Source of the DNA: an uncultured Caryophanales bacterium
GTDB taxonomy: Bacteria > Bacillota_I > Bacilli_A > RF39 > UBA660
Direction of reading: 5' to 3'
DNA length: 64,000 bases
NCBI GenBank assembly: GCA_905206805.1
Contig: CAJLIR010000001.1
Span: 166,045 to 230,044, forward strand
Made by a program: the position numbers and the translations under genes. This document shows, in pieces, positions 18,346 to 30,760 of this stretch (position 1 is its first letter; the number at the start of each line of letters is the position of its first letter). The notes under the pieces are model-generated. The model was not told where the DNA came from, made no database searches, and saw only the letters and a program-made list of their open reading frames with translations.

Positions 18346-20184
18346 ATGTGTGGAATTGTTGGGTATGTAGGAAAAAATAAAAAAGCCCAAGAAGTTTTAT
18401 TAAATGGTTTAAAATCATTGGAATATAGAGGATATGACTCAGCTGGAATCGCATTCGTTAAAGACAATGATTTAGTTATTACTAAAGAAAAAGGAAAAAT
18501 TGCTAATCTAGAAAAATTAATCGAATTTACTGATTCAAATTTAGGTATTGGACATACTAGATGGGCTACTCACGGAGTTGCTAATAGGACAAATAGTCAT
18601 CCTCATAAACAAGGAAAAATTACTATTGTTCATAATGGTATTATTGAAAACTATGCTGAACTAAAAGAAAAATTAATAAATGAAGGTGTTAAATTTAATT
18701 CAACAACTGATACAGAAGTAGCTGCTGCATTATTAAATAAAATTTATAATGAAACAAATGACATGAATAAAACTATTGTTGAATTTGAAAAACAAGTAAA
18801 AGGTGCTTATGCATTAGGAATTATTTGTGATGATGATTACGAAACATTATATACAGCAAGAATGGATAGTCCTTTAATTATTGCCTTAGGTGATAACGAA
18901 AATTATATCGCATCAGATGTTCCTGCTGTTATTGAATATACAAATAAATATATGGAACTAAATAATGGCGACTTTGCAAAAATAACTGCAGATAAAGTTG
19001 AGTGTTTTAATAAAAATGGTGAAAAAATAGAAAAAGAAACTCATACATTTCCTAAAAAAGATTATGCTATAGGTAAAAATGGGTATGAGCATATTATGTT
19101 AAAAGAAATTCACGAACAACCTGATGTAGTAAGAAATACTATTTCACCATATTTTGAAAACGGTATTGACTCACTTTTAGAAAAAATGCCTGATTTCTCA
19201 AATTACAACAAAATAGTAATTGTAGCTTGTGGTAGCGCAATGCACGCAGGATTAGTTGGAAAAAATATGATTGAAGAATTTGCAGACATTCCTGTTGAGG
19301 TTAAAATTGCCAGTGAATTTAGATATGATGAAAAAGTTTTTATTGACAACAAAACATTAGTTATTGGTGTATCACAATCAGGTGAAACAGCTGATACTAA
19401 AAAAGCAATTGAAAGAGCAAAAAATGAAGGTGCAGATACCCTTGGAATAATAAGTAAGGAAGGTAGTGCTATATCAAGAAAAGTAGATTTCTTATTATAT
19501 ACAAACTCAGGACTTGAAATTGCAGTTGCTACTACAAAAGCATATTCAGCACAAATTGCCCTACTTTCTTTAATCGCATTAAACATTGCTAATCATAAAA
19601 ATAATATTTCTAATGAAGAAATTAAAAATGTACTTAAATCAATAAAAGAATTACCTGTTCAAATTGATAAATTATTAAATCAACAATATTGTGAGCAATA
19701 TAAAGAAATAGCTGAAACACTTTATGATAAAAATGATATATTCTTTATAGGACGTGGAATTGATTATGCATTATGTATGGAAGGATCTTTAAAATTAAAA
19801 GAAATTTCTTATATTCATAGTGAAGCTTATGCTGCTGGCGAATTAAAACACGGTACTATTTCTTTAATAGAACCTGGAACACCTGTTATAGGAGTTATTA
19901 CAGACGAAAGAAGAGCGGATAAAACTTTAAGTAACATCGAAGAAACTGGTTCAAGAGGTTCAGATAATTATATGATTATTACTGATGAGTTAGATAATAT
20001 TTATAGTAAATCAAATGAAAATTATAATAAATATAAGAAAATAGTAATTCCAAAAACTCATAAATTATTTCAACCATTATTAACTGTTGTACCACTTCAA
20101 ATGATTGCTTATGAAACTGCAAAATTAAAGGGTGAAGAAATAGATACACCTAGAAATTTAGCAAAAGCTGTTACAGTTGAATAA
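18346..20184 (+). CDS. glmS: Glutamine-fructose-6-phosphate aminotransferase (isomerizing)
   Basis: 612 aa, full length. After Met removal, Cys2 of MCGIVGYVGKN is the glutaminase nucleophile. Two SIS domains follow: IVACGSAMHAG with GVSQSGETADT, then FFIGRGIDYALCMEGSLKLKE. The C-terminus NLAKAVTVE is diagnostic. It makes glucosamine-6-phosphate from fructose-6-phosphate and glutamine, feeding peptidoglycan and the glycans encoded to the left. The start follows AGGAGG and the gene is controlled by the upstream ribozyme. Confidence 0.97.
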   Translation: MCGIVGYVGKNKKAQEVLLNGLKSLEYRGYDSAGIAFVKDNDLVITKEKGKIANLEKLIEFTDSNLGIGHTRWATHGVANRTNSHPHKQGKITIVHNGIIENYAELKEKLINEGVKFNSTTDTEVAAALLNKIYNETNDMNKTIVEFEKQVKGAYALGIICDDDYETLYTARMDSPLIIALGDNENYIASDVPAVIEYTNKYMELNNGDFAKITADKVECFNKNGEKIEKETHTFPKKDYAIGKNGYEHIMLKEIHEQPDVVRNTISPYFENGIDSLLEKMPDFSNYNKIVIVACGSAMHAGLVGKNMIEEFADIPVEVKIASEFRYDEKVFIDNKTLVIGVSQSGETADTKKAIERAKNEGADTLGIISKEGSAISRKVDFLLYTNSGLEIAVATTKAYSAQIALLSLIALNIANHKNNISNEEIKNVLKSIKELPVQIDKLLNQQYCEQYKEIAETLYDKNDIFFIGRGIDYALCMEGSLKLKEISYIHSEAYAAGELKHGTISLIEPGTPVIGVITDERRADKTLSNIEETGSRGSDNYMIITDELDNIYSKSNENYNKYKKIVIPKTHKLFQPLLTVVPLQMIAYETAKLKGEEIDTPRNLAKAVTVE

Positions 20185-20189
20185 AATTT

Positions 20190-20215
20190 TAAAAAGACAT
20201 AATATGTCTTTTTTA
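20190..20215. terminator. Bidirectional terminator between glmS and trhA
   Basis: AAAAAGACATA and TATGTCTTTTTT form an almost perfect palindrome between the convergent genes, with A- and T-runs on both sides. Confidence 0.75.
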
Positions 20216-20854
20216 TTTACAATATAAAAAAATTAGAAAAAAATGAAATAGTGAACCAGCTAAACAAAAGAAATGAAAAACCGAATGCATATATTTTTTT
20301 GTTGCACCAATTTTATATAAAAATGCTCCTATAGAATATAAAATTCCACCACCAAATAAAAAGATAATTCCTTTAATATCCAATATAATTAATATTTTTT
20401 TTAATAATAAAACAACCGACCAACCAATTAATAAATGTAAAAATAAAGAAAACATTTGATATTTATCTACATTTACAATATTTAGAATTATACCAATAAT
20501 AGTTATAAGCCAAATTATAACAAAATATATAAATCCTTCTACTCCACCAATTAATAATAAACATATAGGAGTAAAAGTGCCTGCTTCCAGTAAAAAAACA
20601 TTACAATGATCAATTACTCTAAAAAGTTTTTTTAATTTCAAATAAGGTGGAATAGCGTGATAAACACAAGATATTAAATATAAAAGTATTAATGACATAC
20701 CATAAATAAAATATGATGTGAATGTAATCTTATTTTGAACGTTTACTAACATAATAATTAAACCTACTACTGAGAATATTCCTCCAACTCCGTGGGATAC
20801 TGAATTAATCATTTCCTCCGAAAATGAGTAATTAGGAATTTTAACTTTATTCAT
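20213..20854 (-). CDS. trhA: Hemolysin III family (PAQR-type) membrane protein
   Basis: 213 aa, seven TM segments. The family motifs SVSHGVGGIFSVVG near the N-terminus, YLISCVYHAIPP, and VIDHCNVFLLEAGTFTPICLLL are present, together with the late SVFHFFCLAGSLFHFF. The conserved His and Ser/Asp residues probably bind a metal, as in PAQR proteins. In Bacillus the homologue is linked to membrane lipid homeostasis. It is a single gene convergent with glmS. Confidence 0.85.
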   Translation of the reverse strand: MNKVKIPNYSFSEEMINSVSHGVGGIFSVVGLIIMLVNVQNKITFTSYFIYGMSLILLYLISCVYHAIPPYLKLKKLFRVIDHCNVFLLEAGTFTPICLLLIGGVEGFIYFVIIWLITIIGIILNIVNVDKYQMFSLFLHLLIGWSVVLLLKKILIILDIKGIIFLFGGGILYSIGAFLYKIGATKKYMHSVFHFFCLAGSLFHFFLIFLYCK

Positions 20855-20903
20855 ATAGTCACCAACCTTCTAATTGATTATATGAATAAAAATTTTTTAT
20901 ATT

Positions 20904-20927
20904 AAAAAAAGTAGCAAAGCTACCTTT
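20904..20927 (-). terminator. Terminator of the rpoBC transcript
   Basis: GTAGC (20911-20915) and GCTAC (20919-20923) form a tight hairpin followed on the minus strand by seven T, just after the rpoC stop. Confidence 0.75.
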
Positions 20928-20931
20928 TAAT

Positions 20932-23900
20932 TTAATCCATTAATTCATTTTCTAATGTCTCAAGTGGTTCATCAGTTAATAATGGAACTTCTAAATCAAA
21001 ATCGGCTTTACGATACTTTTTAGCACCAGTTCCAGCTGGAATTAATTTTCCAATAATAACATTTTCTTTTAAACCATTTAAATAATCAACTTTTCCATGA
21101 ATTGCTGCATCTGTTAAAATTCTTGTTGTTTCTTGGAATGAAGCAGCAGATAAGAATGAATCTGTTTCAAGAGAAGCTTTGGTAATACCTAATAATACTG
21201 GTCTACCAGTAGCTGGTCTTTTTCCTTCAAGAATAAGTTTCTTATTTACATCAGTAAAATGATTAATATTAACCATTGTTCCAGGTAAATATAATGAGTC
21301 ACCTGAATTAATGATTTTAATTTTTGAAATCATACGTTTTGCCATTACTTCAACGTGTTTATCACTGATATCAACACCTTGAGAACGATAAACTTTTTGA
21401 ATTTCTAATAAAATATATTGTTGAACAGTTATTGGGTCAGTTACAACTAATAATTCTTTTGGAGAAATTGCACCATGAGATAAACGTTGTCCTGCTTTTA
21501 CTTCAGTACCAACTTCAACTGCTAATTTTGCTCCATAGTTTGTTGTATGTTTTCTAACTTCTACATCGTTTTTAACAGATATAACAAATTTACCATTTTC
21601 TTCATCAATAGCAGTTACAACACCATTAATTTCAGATATTGTTGCTTTACCTTTTGGATTACGCGCCTCAAATAATTCTTGAACACGAGGTAAACCTTGA
21701 GTAATATCGTCTCCGGCAACTCCACCAGTATTGAATGTACGCATTGTAAGCTGTGTACCTGGTTCACCAATTGATTGAGCAGCCATAATACCTACTGCTT
21801 CACCAGTTTCAACAATAGAACCTGTTGCTAAGTTACGTCCATAACATTTTTGACAAACACCATGTTCTAATTTACAAGTTAAAACTGTTCTAATTGGAAC
21901 TTTAGTGATACCAGCTGCTGTAATTTTATTAGCAATTTGTTCTGTTACATAAGTATTTCTATCACAAATTAATTCTTTTGTTTCTGGATTGAATACTTTT
22001 TTACTTGTATAACGACCTAATATACGATCGTGTAATGATTCAATAACAGTTCCATCTTTTTCATTGATAAATGCCTCTGCAACAACACCTTGTTCTGTTC
22101 CACAATCTTCTTCTTTAACAATAATATCTTGTGCAACATCAACCAAACGACGTGTTAAATATCCTGCATCGGCTGTTTTTAAAGCTGTATCAACAGCACC
22201 TTTTCTAGCACCGTGTGTTGATAAGAAGAATTCTGAAATTGTAACACCTTCACTAAATGAAGATTCAACTGGAATTTCCTCTTGCATACCATTTGGTTTA
22301 TTGAATAATCCTCTCATACCTACTAATTGAGTATGGGAATTTATATCACCACGGGCTTTACTCATCATCATGATTGAAATTGGATTATCTCTATCTTCTT
22401 TAACCATTTGTTCAAGCTCTTCTTGAATTGTCTTTTTAGCTTCTGTCCAAACAGTAATTACTTTATTATAACGTTCATTTTCAGTAATTAAACCACGTTT
22501 AAATTGTTTATTAATTGTATCAACTTTCTTTTGACTTTCAGCTAATACTTGAGGTTTAATTCTACTTTCTTTAATATCGCTAATTGCGATTGATATACCA
22601 GATAATGTAGAATACTTAAATCCTAAATCTTTTAACTTATCAAGCATTACTGATGTTTCAGTTGTTTGATAACGTTTATAAATTTGCGCAATCAATTTAC
22701 CTAATGCACTCTTATTTAAAGCATCTACTAAAGGCATATTAGCAATTTCTTCTTTAATATTCTTTCCTTTAGCAATAAAGTATTTAGCAGGTGTCATTTT
22801 TTCAATATTTTCACTACTACTATCATTTATATATTGGAAAGTATCAGGGAAGATTTCATTAAATAATAATTTACCTGGAGTAGTAACTAAATACATATCC
22901 ATATATTCATTTGGAAATAATTTATATTTAAATGATTTAACTGGTAAAGCAATTCTAGTGTGTAATGTAACTTCTCTTCTCTCATAAGCCATTAATGCTT
23001 CATTTGAGTTTTTAAATACTCTACCTTCACCAGGTAAGCCAGCTTTTTCAATTGTTATATAATAATTTCCAAGTACCATATCTTGTCCTGGTGTAACAAC
23101 TGGATCACCATTTTTAGGAGATAAGATGTTATTAGCACCTAACATTAAAATTCTTGCCTCAGCTTGTGCCTCTTCACTAATTGGTACGTGAACAGCCATT
23201 TGATCTCCATCGAAATCGGCATTAAATGCTGCACAAACAAGTGGATGAAGTCTAATTGAACGACCACTTATTAATTTTGGCTCAAACGCTTGAATACCAA
23301 GTCTATGTAATGTTGGAGCACGGTTTAATAATACAGGATGTTCTTTAATTTTTTCTTCTACAATATCCCAAACACGTGGATCTTGATTTTCAATCATTTT
23401 TTTAGCAGCTTTAATATTTGTTGCTATTTCTTTTGAAACAAGGCCATTTATAACATGTGGCTTAAATAATTCAAGTGCCATTTCTTTTGGAATACCACAT
23501 TCATACATTTTTAGTGATGGACCAACAACGATAACAGAACGACCAGAATAGTCAACACGTTTACCAAGTAAGTTTTGACGGAAACGTCCTTGTTTACCTT
23601 TTAACATACTTGATAATGATTTAAGTGGTCTATTACCAGCACCAGTTATATTTCTACCACGACGTCCATTATCAAATAATGCATCAACTGCTTCTTGTAA
23701 CATACGTTTTTCATTTTGAATGATGATTGATGGAGCACCTAATTCCATTAATTTTTTTAAACGATTGTTACGATTTATTACACGTCTATATAAATCATTT
23801 AAATCACTTGTTGCATATCTTCCACCATCTAATTGAATCATTGGTCTTAATTCTGGTGGTATAACAGGAAGTGCATCTAAAATCATCCATTCTGGACGAT

Positions 23901-24567
23901 TTCCAGATTCAAGGAATGCATTTAAAACATCAAGTCTTTTAATTAAACGAATACGTTTTTGACTTGCAGAATCTTTAATTTCATCAATTTCTTTTTTGAT
24001 TGTTTCTACTTCTTTTTCAATATCAACTTGTTCAAGAAGTTCTTTTATAGCTTCTGCACCCATTCCAACTCTAAAACTATTACCATATTTTTCATAATAT
24101 GCACGATATTCTTTATCACTTATAGTTTGTTTTTTCTCTAAAGGAGCAGCTCCAGGATCCAAAACAACATATGAAACAAAGTATAAAACTTCTTCCAAAT
24201 CTCTTGGAGACATGTCAAGAACAAGACCCATTCTTGATGGAATTCCTTTGAAAAACCAAATGTGAGATACGGGAGTAGCTAATTCGATATGTCCCATACG
24301 TTCACGACGAACTTTTGAACTAGTTACCTCCACACCACATCTGTCACAAACAATACCTTTGTATCTTAATCTTTTATATTTTCCACAAGAACATTCATAA
24401 TCCTTAGTTGGACCAAAAATTTTCTCACAAAATAAACCATCACGTTCTGGTTTAGATGTACGATAATTAATTGTTTCTGCTTTTTTTACAGGACCATATG
24501 ACCATGAACGAATTTTTTCAGGTGAGGCAATTGAAATTTTTAATCCTTCAAAACTATTAACATCCAT
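20932..24567 (-). CDS. rpoC: RNA polymerase beta' subunit
   Basis: 1211 aa, full length for Firmicutes. The N-terminal zinc site [20 protein letters not shown], the catalytic [12 protein letters not shown] loop binding Mg, the bridge-helix/trigger-loop region ([29 protein letters not shown]) and the second zinc cluster [13 protein letters not shown] are all present. The start ATG overlaps the rpoB stop by one base (TAATG), giving coupled translation. No insertions stand out. Confidence 0.98.
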   Translation of the reverse strand: MDVNSFEGLKISIASPEKIRSWSYGPVKKAETINYRTSKPERDGLFCEKIFGPTKDYECSCGKYKRLRYKGIVCDRCGVEVTSSKVRRERMGHIELATPVSHIWFFKGIPSRMGLVLDMSPRDLEEVLYFVSYVVLDPGAAPLEKKQTISDKEYRAYYEKYGNSFRVGMGAEAIKELLEQVDIEKEVETIKKEIDEIKDSASQKRIRLIKRLDVLNAFLESGNRPEWMILDALPVIPPELRPMIQLDGGRYATSDLNDLYRRVINRNNRLKKLMELGAPSIIIQNEKRMLQEAVDALFDNGRRGRNITGAGNRPLKSLSSMLKGKQGRFRQNLLGKRVDYSGRSVIVVGPSLKMYECGIPKEMALELFKPHVINGLVSKEIATNIKAAKKMIENQDPRVWDIVEEKIKEHPVLLNRAPTLHRLGIQAFEPKLISGRSIRLHPLVCAAFNADFDGDQMAVHVPISEEAQAEARILMLGANNILSPKNGDPVVTPGQDMVLGNYYITIEKAGLPGEGRVFKNSNEALMAYERREVTLHTRIALPVKSFKYKLFPNEYMDMYLVTTPGKLLFNEIFPDTFQYINDSSSENIEKMTPAKYFIAKGKNIKEEIANMPLVDALNKSALGKLIAQIYKRYQTTETSVMLDKLKDLGFKYSTLSGISIAISDIKESRIKPQVLAESQKKVDTINKQFKRGLITENERYNKVITVWTEAKKTIQEELEQMVKEDRDNPISIMMMSKARGDINSHTQLVGMRGLFNKPNGMQEEIPVESSFSEGVTISEFFLSTHGARKGAVDTALKTADAGYLTRRLVDVAQDIIVKEEDCGTEQGVVAEAFINEKDGTVIESLHDRILGRYTSKKVFNPETKELICDRNTYVTEQIANKITAAGITKVPIRTVLTCKLEHGVCQKCYGRNLATGSIVETGEAVGIMAAQSIGEPGTQLTMRTFNTGGVAGDDITQGLPRVQELFEARNPKGKATISEINGVVTAIDEENGKFVISVKNDVEVRKHTTNYGAKLAVEVGTEVKAGQRLSHGAISPKELLVVTDPITVQQYILLEIQKVYRSQGVDISDKHVEVMAKRMISKIKIINSGDSLYLPGTMVNINHFTDVNKKLILEGKRPATGRPVLLGITKASLETDSFLSAASFQETTRILTDAAIHGKVDYLNGLKENVIIGKLIPAGTGAKKYRKADFDLEVPLLTDEPLETLENELMD

Positions 24568-27500
24568 TATTCCTCATCCCCTTCCATATAATCTTCATCA
24601 AAATCACCGTCTTCTTCATCAAAATCAGTTTCTTCTTCGAAAGTATCTTCTGGTTCATTTTCGATAGGTAATTTTGAATTTTTATCAAATTCACCATTTG
24701 GTAAGAAATTATCATTTTCATTTTCTTCTAATTCTTTTAATTCAACAAATTTTCCTTCATCATTTAAAACTGTAATATCAAGGCCTAATGCTTGGAATTC
24801 TTTTATTAATACTCTAAATGATTCTGGAACACCTGATTTAGGAATTGGTTGTCCTTTTACTAATGCTTCGTAAACTTTAACACGTCCTACAACGTCATCT
24901 GATTTAACAGTCATCATCTCTTGTAATACGTGAGCAGCACCATAAGCATACAATGCCCAAACTTCCATTTCACCAAATCTTTGACCACCAAATTGTGCTT
25001 TACCACCAAGTGGTTGTTGAGTAACTAATGAATATGGTCCAGTAGAACGAGCATGTAATTTATCATCTACCATGTGGTGAAGTTTAATCATATACATTAC
25101 ACCAACACTTATACGATTATCAAATGGTTCACCAGTACGTCCATCATATAAAACTGTTTTTCCATCTTCATCTAAGTTTGCTTCTTTTAAGGCATCAACA
25201 ATTTCTTCTCTAGTTGCACCAGCAAATACTGGAGTTGCAACATAAACATTTAATTTTTTTGCAGCCATACCTAGGTGCATTTCAAGAATTTGTCCAATGT
25301 TCATACGTGATGGAACACCTAGTGGGTTAAGTAAAATATCTACTGGTTGACCATTTTCTAAATATGGCATATCCTCTTCTGGTAAGATAAGTGAAATAAC
25401 ACCTTTATTACCATGTCGTCCAGACATTTTATCACCAACGCTAATTTTACGTTTTTGAGCAATATAAACACGAACTATTTTAGAAACACCAGCTGGAAGT
25501 TCATCACAATCATCTTTAGTAAATATTTTAACGTCATGAACAATACCTTCTCCACCGTGTGGAACACGAAGTGATGTATCCCTTACTTCACGAGTTTTCT
25601 CACCAAAGATTGCATGTAATAATTTTTCTTCACTAGTTAATTCTGCAACACCTTTTGGTGTAACTTTACCAACTAAAATATCATCATCTTTAACTTCTGT
25701 ACCAATTCTTACAATACCATTTTCATCCAAATTTTTACGTGCATCTTCACCAATATTAGGAATATCTCTTGTAAATTCTTCTGGTCCTAATTTTGTATCA
25801 CGACATTCAATTTGATAGTCTTCTATATGAATTGAAGTATAAACATCATCTTTAACTAATCTCTCATTTAAGATAACAGCATCCTCATAGTTATATCCGT
25901 TAAAGTTCATAAAAGCAACTGTAACATTTCTACCTAATGCCATCTCTCCCATATTTGTTGATGGACCATCAGCAATAACCATATCTTTAGTTACCTTATC
26001 ACCAACTCTAACGATTGGTACTTGATGATAACAAGTTCCAGCATTACTTCTCTCAAAACCATTCAAATAATATGTATCCATACCACCAACAGTTTTTACA
26101 ATAATTTTTTTAGCATCAACATAATCAACAATACCATCTGCTTTTGCAATTACAACAGCGCCAGAATCACGAGCAGCAATTGCTTCAACACCAGTACCAA
26201 CAAGTGGTGCTTCTGTTTTAATTAATGGAATTGCTTGACGTTGCATGTTTGCACCCATTAGGGCACGTTTTCCATCATCGTGTTCTAGGAATGGAATTCC
26301 AGAAGTTGTAATTGAAACAACTTGTTGAGCTGATACGTCAATATAATCAACATCTTTTGAATCAACAATAACAGTTCCACCACGATATCTAACAGGAACA
26401 CGTTCTTCAGCAAATCTGTTATCATCAGTTAATTTAACTGTTGCTTGTGAAATATAATAATCTAATTCTTCATCAGCAGTCATATAAACTATTTCATCAG
26501 TTAATTTACAATTATCTACTTTACGATATGGAGTCATTATAAACCCATAATCATTTACTCTTGCATAACTTGCAAGCGCTGTTATAAGTCCGATATTTGG
26601 TCCTTCTGGAGATTCAATTGGACAAAGTCTTCCATAGTGTGAAGGATTAACGTCACGAACGTCCATACCAGCACGATCTCTAGATAAACCACCAGGTCCT
26701 AAAGATGATAAACGTCTCTTATTTGAAAGTTCCGCAATTGGATTTGTTTGATCCATAAATTGAGATAATTGACTTGAACCAAAGAATTCTTTGATTGCAG
26801 CTGTAAGAGGACGAATATTTATTAATGTTTTAGGAGTTACTTCAGTTAATTCTTGAGTTGACATTCTGTCACGTATAACTCTTTCAATACGTGAAATACC
26901 AATTCTAAATTGATTTTGTAATAATTCTCCAACTTGACGAACACGTCTATTTGATAAATGATCTATTTCATCATAATTACCGATACCTTCTAATAAATTT
27001 AAGTAATATGATACAGATGCATAAACATCAGAAATAGTAAGACGTTTAATATCAATTGTCTGGTCATTTCCAATAATAGAAATAATTTTTTCAGGATTTT
27101 TTTTAGAGTAAACCTTAACAATTTGTATTTTATCATAAGTATCTAATTCTTTATTTATAATTGTTTCTCTTACTCCATAACCTGCTGCCATAATTGGTTT
27201 TAATTGTTCAACTATATCCTTAGTTATTACAGTGTCTTTAGCAAATACTACTTCACCATTTACTTTGATATCTTCTGCTAATTTGCAATCCAATAAACGA
27301 TCTAAAACATTTAGTTTTTTATTAAATTTATAACGTCCAACCTTAGCTAAGTCATATCTAAATGAATCAAAGAATCTAGTAATTAATTGATTTTTAGCAC
27401 TATCCAAAGTTGAAGGTTCACCAGGTCTTAATTTTGAATGAATATCAATTAATGCTTCATCTGTATTCTTGTTAGCATCTTTTTCAATAGTCTTAATTAA

Positions 27501-28148
27501 ATATTCATTTTCACCAAACAAATCAATAATATCTTCATCGCTTGATAAACCTATCGCACGTAATAATGTTGTAATTGGAACTTTTCTTGTTCTATCAATT
27601 CTAACATAAATTACATCACGAGCATCAGTTTCGAACTCCAACCAAGTACCTCTTGTTGGAATTATTTGGGAAGTAATAACAAGTCTTCCATTTTTGTCAA
27701 TTGTTTTTCCAAAATAAACACTTGGAGAACGAACTAATTGTGAAACAATAACACGTTCTGCACCGTTAATTATAAATGTTCCACCATCAGTCATAATAGG
27801 CATATCACCTAAATAAATTTCTTGCTCTTTTACTTCACCAGTTTCATGATTAAATAATTGAGCTTGTACTTTTAAAGGTTGAGCATAAGTAGCATATCTA
27901 TCTTTGCAGCCTTTAATTGAGTATCTTGGAGACTCAAAGAAATAATCTCCAAAAGATAACGACAAATTACCTGTAAAACTTTCTACAGGAAAAATATCAT
28001 CAAAAACTTCCTTAATTCCATCAGTCATAAACCATTCATATGACTTTTTTTGAATTTCTAGTAAGTTTGATAATTCAATCGCATTTTTTGATTTTGAATA
28101 ACTTCTTCTTTCTCGGTGATCACCAAATTTTTTAACTATGTAAGCCAT
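24567..28148 (-). CDS. rpoB: RNA polymerase beta subunit
   Basis: 1193 aa from the ATG at 28148 ([11 protein letters not shown]), which follows GGGGTGAAG. An ATG 12 codons upstream lies beyond that site and is rejected. The rifampicin region is [28 protein letters not shown]. The position matching E. coli His526 is Asn and that matching Ala532 is Ser, while Ser531 is kept. The C-terminal about 40 residues form an acidic tail rich in Asp/Glu after GEFDKNSK. It is cotranscribed with rpoC. Confidence 0.98.
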   Translation of the reverse strand: MAYIVKKFGDHRERRSYSKSKNAIELSNLLEIQKKSYEWFMTDGIKEVFDDIFPVESFTGNLSLSFGDYFFESPRYSIKGCKDRYATYAQPLKVQAQLFNHETGEVKEQEIYLGDMPIMTDGGTFIINGAERVIVSQLVRSPSVYFGKTIDKNGRLVITSQIIPTRGTWLEFETDARDVIYVRIDRTRKVPITTLLRAIGLSSDEDIIDLFGENEYLIKTIEKDANKNTDEALIDIHSKLRPGEPSTLDSAKNQLITRFFDSFRYDLAKVGRYKFNKKLNVLDRLLDCKLAEDIKVNGEVVFAKDTVITKDIVEQLKPIMAAGYGVRETIINKELDTYDKIQIVKVYSKKNPEKIISIIGNDQTIDIKRLTISDVYASVSYYLNLLEGIGNYDEIDHLSNRRVRQVGELLQNQFRIGISRIERVIRDRMSTQELTEVTPKTLINIRPLTAAIKEFFGSSQLSQFMDQTNPIAELSNKRRLSSLGPGGLSRDRAGMDVRDVNPSHYGRLCPIESPEGPNIGLITALASYARVNDYGFIMTPYRKVDNCKLTDEIVYMTADEELDYYISQATVKLTDDNRFAEERVPVRYRGGTVIVDSKDVDYIDVSAQQVVSITTSGIPFLEHDDGKRALMGANMQRQAIPLIKTEAPLVGTGVEAIAARDSGAVVIAKADGIVDYVDAKKIIVKTVGGMDTYYLNGFERSNAGTCYHQVPIVRVGDKVTKDMVIADGPSTNMGEMALGRNVTVAFMNFNGYNYEDAVILNERLVKDDVYTSIHIEDYQIECRDTKLGPEEFTRDIPNIGEDARKNLDENGIVRIGTEVKDDDILVGKVTPKGVAELTSEEKLLHAIFGEKTREVRDTSLRVPHGGEGIVHDVKIFTKDDCDELPAGVSKIVRVYIAQKRKISVGDKMSGRHGNKGVISLILPEEDMPYLENGQPVDILLNPLGVPSRMNIGQILEMHLGMAAKKLNVYVATPVFAGATREEIVDALKEANLDEDGKTVLYDGRTGEPFDNRISVGVMYMIKLHHMVDDKLHARSTGPYSLVTQQPLGGKAQFGGQRFGEMEVWALYAYGAAHVLQEMMTVKSDDVVGRVKVYEALVKGQPIPKSGVPESFRVLIKEFQALGLDITVLNDEGKFVELKELEENENDNFLPNGEFDKNSKLPIENEPEDTFEEETDFDEEDGDFDEDYMEGDEE

Positions 28149-28243
28149 TTCTTCACCCCTATATACTAGTATTAAGTTAGGCATAAACTATATCCACAGT
28201 ATATGCCACCAATTTATAATTTTATCAGACATCAGACAAGATG

Positions 28244-28831
28244 TCAATTGTTTATAGCACGAATAATATAAAAACCTTTATTTTTGTTTACAACAAAAGC
28301 ATTATACTCCTTTTTTAAATCAGTGAATAGAGATTTAGCTCCCTGATTTTTATTTATAACTAACCATAATTCACCATTTTGATTCAAATGTTGCTTTGCT
28401 TCAAATAGTATTTGATATAAAACCTTTTTACCAACTCTAATTGGCGGATTAGTAACAATATAATCATACTTTTTAGAAACATTTGAATAAATATTGCTTT
28501 CAAAAGCATTAACATTAACCTTATTCAATTCAGCGTTTTTAAGGGTTAAATTAATAGCTCTTTTATTTATATCAATCATATCAACATTTATATTAAATTT
28601 TTTTGATAAGTATATTCCTATCGGTCCATACCCACATCCAAAGTCTAAAATACTACAGTTAGAATTACTGATATTAACATTTTCTAGTAATGTTCTTGTA
28701 CCGAAATCCAAACCTTTTTTAGAAAATACTCCATTATCGGCAATGAATTTAAGTTCAATATCATTAACTTTTGCATAGATTATTCGTTCATTACTTTTAA
28801 CATTATTATCATTTTCAAAATAATGTGACAT
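28244..28831 (-). CDS. RsmC/YbxB-like class I methyltransferase
   Basis: 195 aa. LDFGCGYGPIGIYLS is the SAM-binding motif I, VDMIDINKRAI motif II, and VTNPPIRVGKK the NPP[IFY] catalytic motif of N2-guanine methyltransferases. The N-terminal SHYFENDNNVKSNER matches YbxB, which lies between rplL and rpoB in Bacillus exactly as here. The likely substrate is a 16S rRNA guanine (G1207 type); this is family knowledge, not shown here. Confidence 0.85.
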   Translation of the reverse strand: MSHYFENDNNVKSNERIIYAKVNDIELKFIADNGVFSKKGLDFGTRTLLENVNISNSNCSILDFGCGYGPIGIYLSKKFNINVDMIDINKRAINLTLKNAELNKVNVNAFESNIYSNVSKKYDYIVTNPPIRVGKKVLYQILFEAKQHLNQNGELWLVINKNQGAKSLFTDLKKEYNAFVVNKNKGFYIIRAINN

Positions 28832-28861
28832 ACTTCACCTATTCTTCTTTTATTAAACGGT

Positions 28862-28895
28862 GAAAGCCCATACTAAAATTCTTAGTATAGGCTCA
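28862..28895 (-). terminator. Intergenic hairpin after rplL
   Basis: AGCC-ATACTAA and TTAGTAT-GGCT pair with a single mismatch and a five-base loop. The minus-strand tail is short on T, so it may attenuate rather than end transcription from rplL into the methyltransferase and rpoB. Confidence 0.45.
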
Positions 28896-28913
28896 AACCT
28901 AAATATTTTTTAT

Positions 28914-29282
28914 TTATTTTAATTCGATAGTAGCTCCAGCTTCTTCGAATTTAGCTTTTAATTCATTAGCTTCATCCATAGATGCATTTTCTTTAACAAC
29001 TCCACCGTTATCAGCTAAATCTTTAGCTTCTTTTAATCCTAAACCAGTAATATCTCTAACGATTTTGATAACAGCGATTTTGTTAGCTCCTGCAGCAGTT
29101 AATACTACGTTTGCAGTACTTGGTCCTTCTTCAACAGCAGCTCCTGCAGCAGGTGCAGCAACAGCTACAGCACTTGGATCAACACCAAATTCTTCTTTCA
29201 TTGCATCAACTAATTCTTTTACTTCAAGAATTGTCATTTCTTTTAATCCACTAATAAATTCATCTTTTGTAAATTTTGCCAT
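28914..29282 (-). CDS. rplL: Ribosomal protein bL12 (L7/L12)
   Basis: 122 aa. It has an N-terminal dimerisation helix ([27 protein letters not shown]), an Ala-rich hinge ([13 protein letters not shown]), and a C-terminal domain with [27 protein letters not shown] that recruits translation factors. The length is standard. It is preceded by AGGAGG, 17 bp after rplJ. Confidence 0.97.
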   Translation of the reverse strand: MAKFTKDEFISGLKEMTILEVKELVDAMKEEFGVDPSAVAVAAPAAGAAVEEGPSTANVVLTAAGANKIAVIKIVRDITGLGLKEAKDLADNGGVVKENASMDEANELKAKFEEAGATIELK

Positions 29283-29299
29283 TCTATATTCCTCCTTAA

Positions 29300-29791
29300 T
29301 TATTTTTCTAATTGTTGACTATATAAGTCTAAGCTGATAGATAAATCTCTTACTACTCCCATTAATCCACCAGCAAGCATTGTAAGTAATCCTTCTCTTG
29401 AAGGTATTGTTGCAAGTTGATTTAACATATTAATGTCAGCAACTTCGCCATCAACCATACCAATTTTCATTTCAAGAGCTTCATGATTTTTTGCGAAATC
29501 ACTAAGCACTTTAATTGGAGCAATTGCATCCTTACCAAAAGCAATTGCCTTAGGTCCTTCCATTTGAACACCTAAATCAATATTTAAATCGTTTAATGCT
29601 CTTGTTACTAAAGTATTTTTATAAATTTTGAATTCTGAATCATTTTCTCTTAATTTTCTTCTTAATTCATTAGTTTCAGCAACGGTTAAACCATGATTTT
29701 CGAAAATTACAAAAGTTGTTGACTCACTTGCTTTAGTTTTAATTTCATTAACAACTTCTTGCTTTTTAGCAATAATATTTTGATTAGCCAT
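29300..29791 (-). CDS. rplJ: Ribosomal protein uL10
   Basis: 163 aa. [44 protein letters not shown] is the conserved L10 core that binds 23S rRNA and anchors the L12 stalk. The C-terminal helix binds L12 dimers. An L10-leader RNA precedes it and probably mediates autoregulation by the L10-L12 complex. Confidence 0.97.
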   Translation of the reverse strand: MANQNIIAKKQEVVNEIKTKASESTTFVIFENHGLTVAETNELRRKLRENDSEFKIYKNTLVTRALNDLNIDLGVQMEGPKAIAFGKDAIAPIKVLSDFAKNHEALEMKIGMVDGEVADINMLNQLATIPSREGLLTMLAGGLMGVVRDLSISLDLYSQQLEK

Positions 29792-29824
29792 ATTACACCT
29801 CCTATATAATTGTGTAATACCGTA

Positions 29825-29930
29825 ATAAAAAATTCCCTACATTAAACCGTAGGGAATTCGATAAACTTAATTTGCTAAGTTCCTCGGTAGGAATATTTAA
29901 GGATTTTATCCTCCTACTGTCTACGGTACT
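29825..29930 (-). promoter_or_regulatory. L10 leader with attenuator
   Basis: On the minus strand the leader reads GTAGACAGTAGGAGG and then CCTACCGAGG, the kink-turn hairpin typical of Firmicute L10 leaders. It is followed by an AATTCCCTAC/GTAGGGAATT stem (29831-29840/29849-29858) with a T-run, an intrinsic terminator. Binding of L10(L12)4 is expected to favour termination, adjusting rplJ-rplL output. Confidence 0.85.
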
Positions 29931-29973
29931 ATATATTTTTTCAAACAACAATAATATTGTATCACATTATTTA

Positions 29974-30669
29974 TTATTTGTCAAAATCATTTGTATTAAT
30001 TTTAATACCAGGACCCATTGTTGATGAAACTGTAATACCTTTAACATAAGTTCCTTTAACAACAGCTGGTTTGTTTTTTATAATTAATGATACGAAAGCT
30101 TCTAAGTTTTCAAGTAATTTCTTTTCATCAAAAGAAACTTTACCAATTAGTGCGTGAACATTACCATAACTATCTGTACGATATTCAACACGACCTTTTT
30201 TAACTTCTTCTACAGCTTTTTTAACATCAGTTGTAACAGTTCCTGTTTTTGGATTTGGCATTAATCCTTTTGGACCTAAAATTTTACCAAGTTTTCCTAA
30301 TGCAGGCATCATGTCTGGAGTTGCAATCATTGTATCAAAATCAAACCAATTTTCTTTTTCGATTTTTTCTAAATAATCCATGTCTCCAACATAATCAGCT
30401 CCAGCAGCTTGTGCAGCTTTAGCTTGATCACCTTTAGCAATTACTAAAACTTTTTTAGTTTTTCCTGTACCATTTGGTAAAACAAAAGCTCCTCTTAATT
30501 GTTGATCTGCTTTTTTAGTATCAAGATTTAATCTGATAGCAATTTCAACAGATGAGTCAAATTTTGTAACAGCTGTACTTTTAACTAGTTTAATAGCTTC
30601 TTCTTTAGAATAAAGTTTATTTTTTTCAACTAATTTAGAAACTTCAGTATATTTTTTTCCTTTTTTCAT
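29974..30669 (-). CDS. rplA: Ribosomal protein uL1
   Basis: 231 aa, full length. [27 protein letters not shown] opens the protein, and [16 protein letters not shown] is the L1 signature. It binds 23S helix 76-78 and moves deacylated tRNA from the E site. It follows rplK and is preceded by a possible L1-binding hairpin at 30684-30714. Confidence 0.97.
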   Translation of the reverse strand: MKKGKKYTEVSKLVEKNKLYSKEEAIKLVKSTAVTKFDSSVEIAIRLNLDTKKADQQLRGAFVLPNGTGKTKKVLVIAKGDQAKAAQAAGADYVGDMDYLEKIEKENWFDFDTMIATPDMMPALGKLGKILGPKGLMPNPKTGTVTTDVKKAVEEVKKGRVEYRTDSYGNVHALIGKVSFDEKKLLENLEAFVSLIIKNKPAVVKGTYVKGITVSSTMGPGIKINTNDFDK

Positions 30670-30683
30670 TTCTTTACCTCCTT

Positions 30684-30714
30684 ATGTGGTATATGCGGAT
30701 TTTTCCTCCCACAT
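30684..30714 (-). promoter_or_regulatory. Candidate L1-binding mRNA hairpin before rplA
   Basis: On the minus strand ATGTGG-GAGG, an inner GGA/TCC stem, GCAT-AT and then ACCACAT form an asymmetric stem just before the rplA ribosome binding site. A sequence with the same GTGGGAG...GCAT...ACCAC arrangement precedes rplK at 31214-31244. L1 is known in many species to repress its own operon through an rRNA-like hairpin; applying that here is inferred. Confidence 0.5.
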
Positions 30715-30760
30715 AGGTAATATACCTATATGTAAAATTTTTAAATTTTTCTTAATTTAA

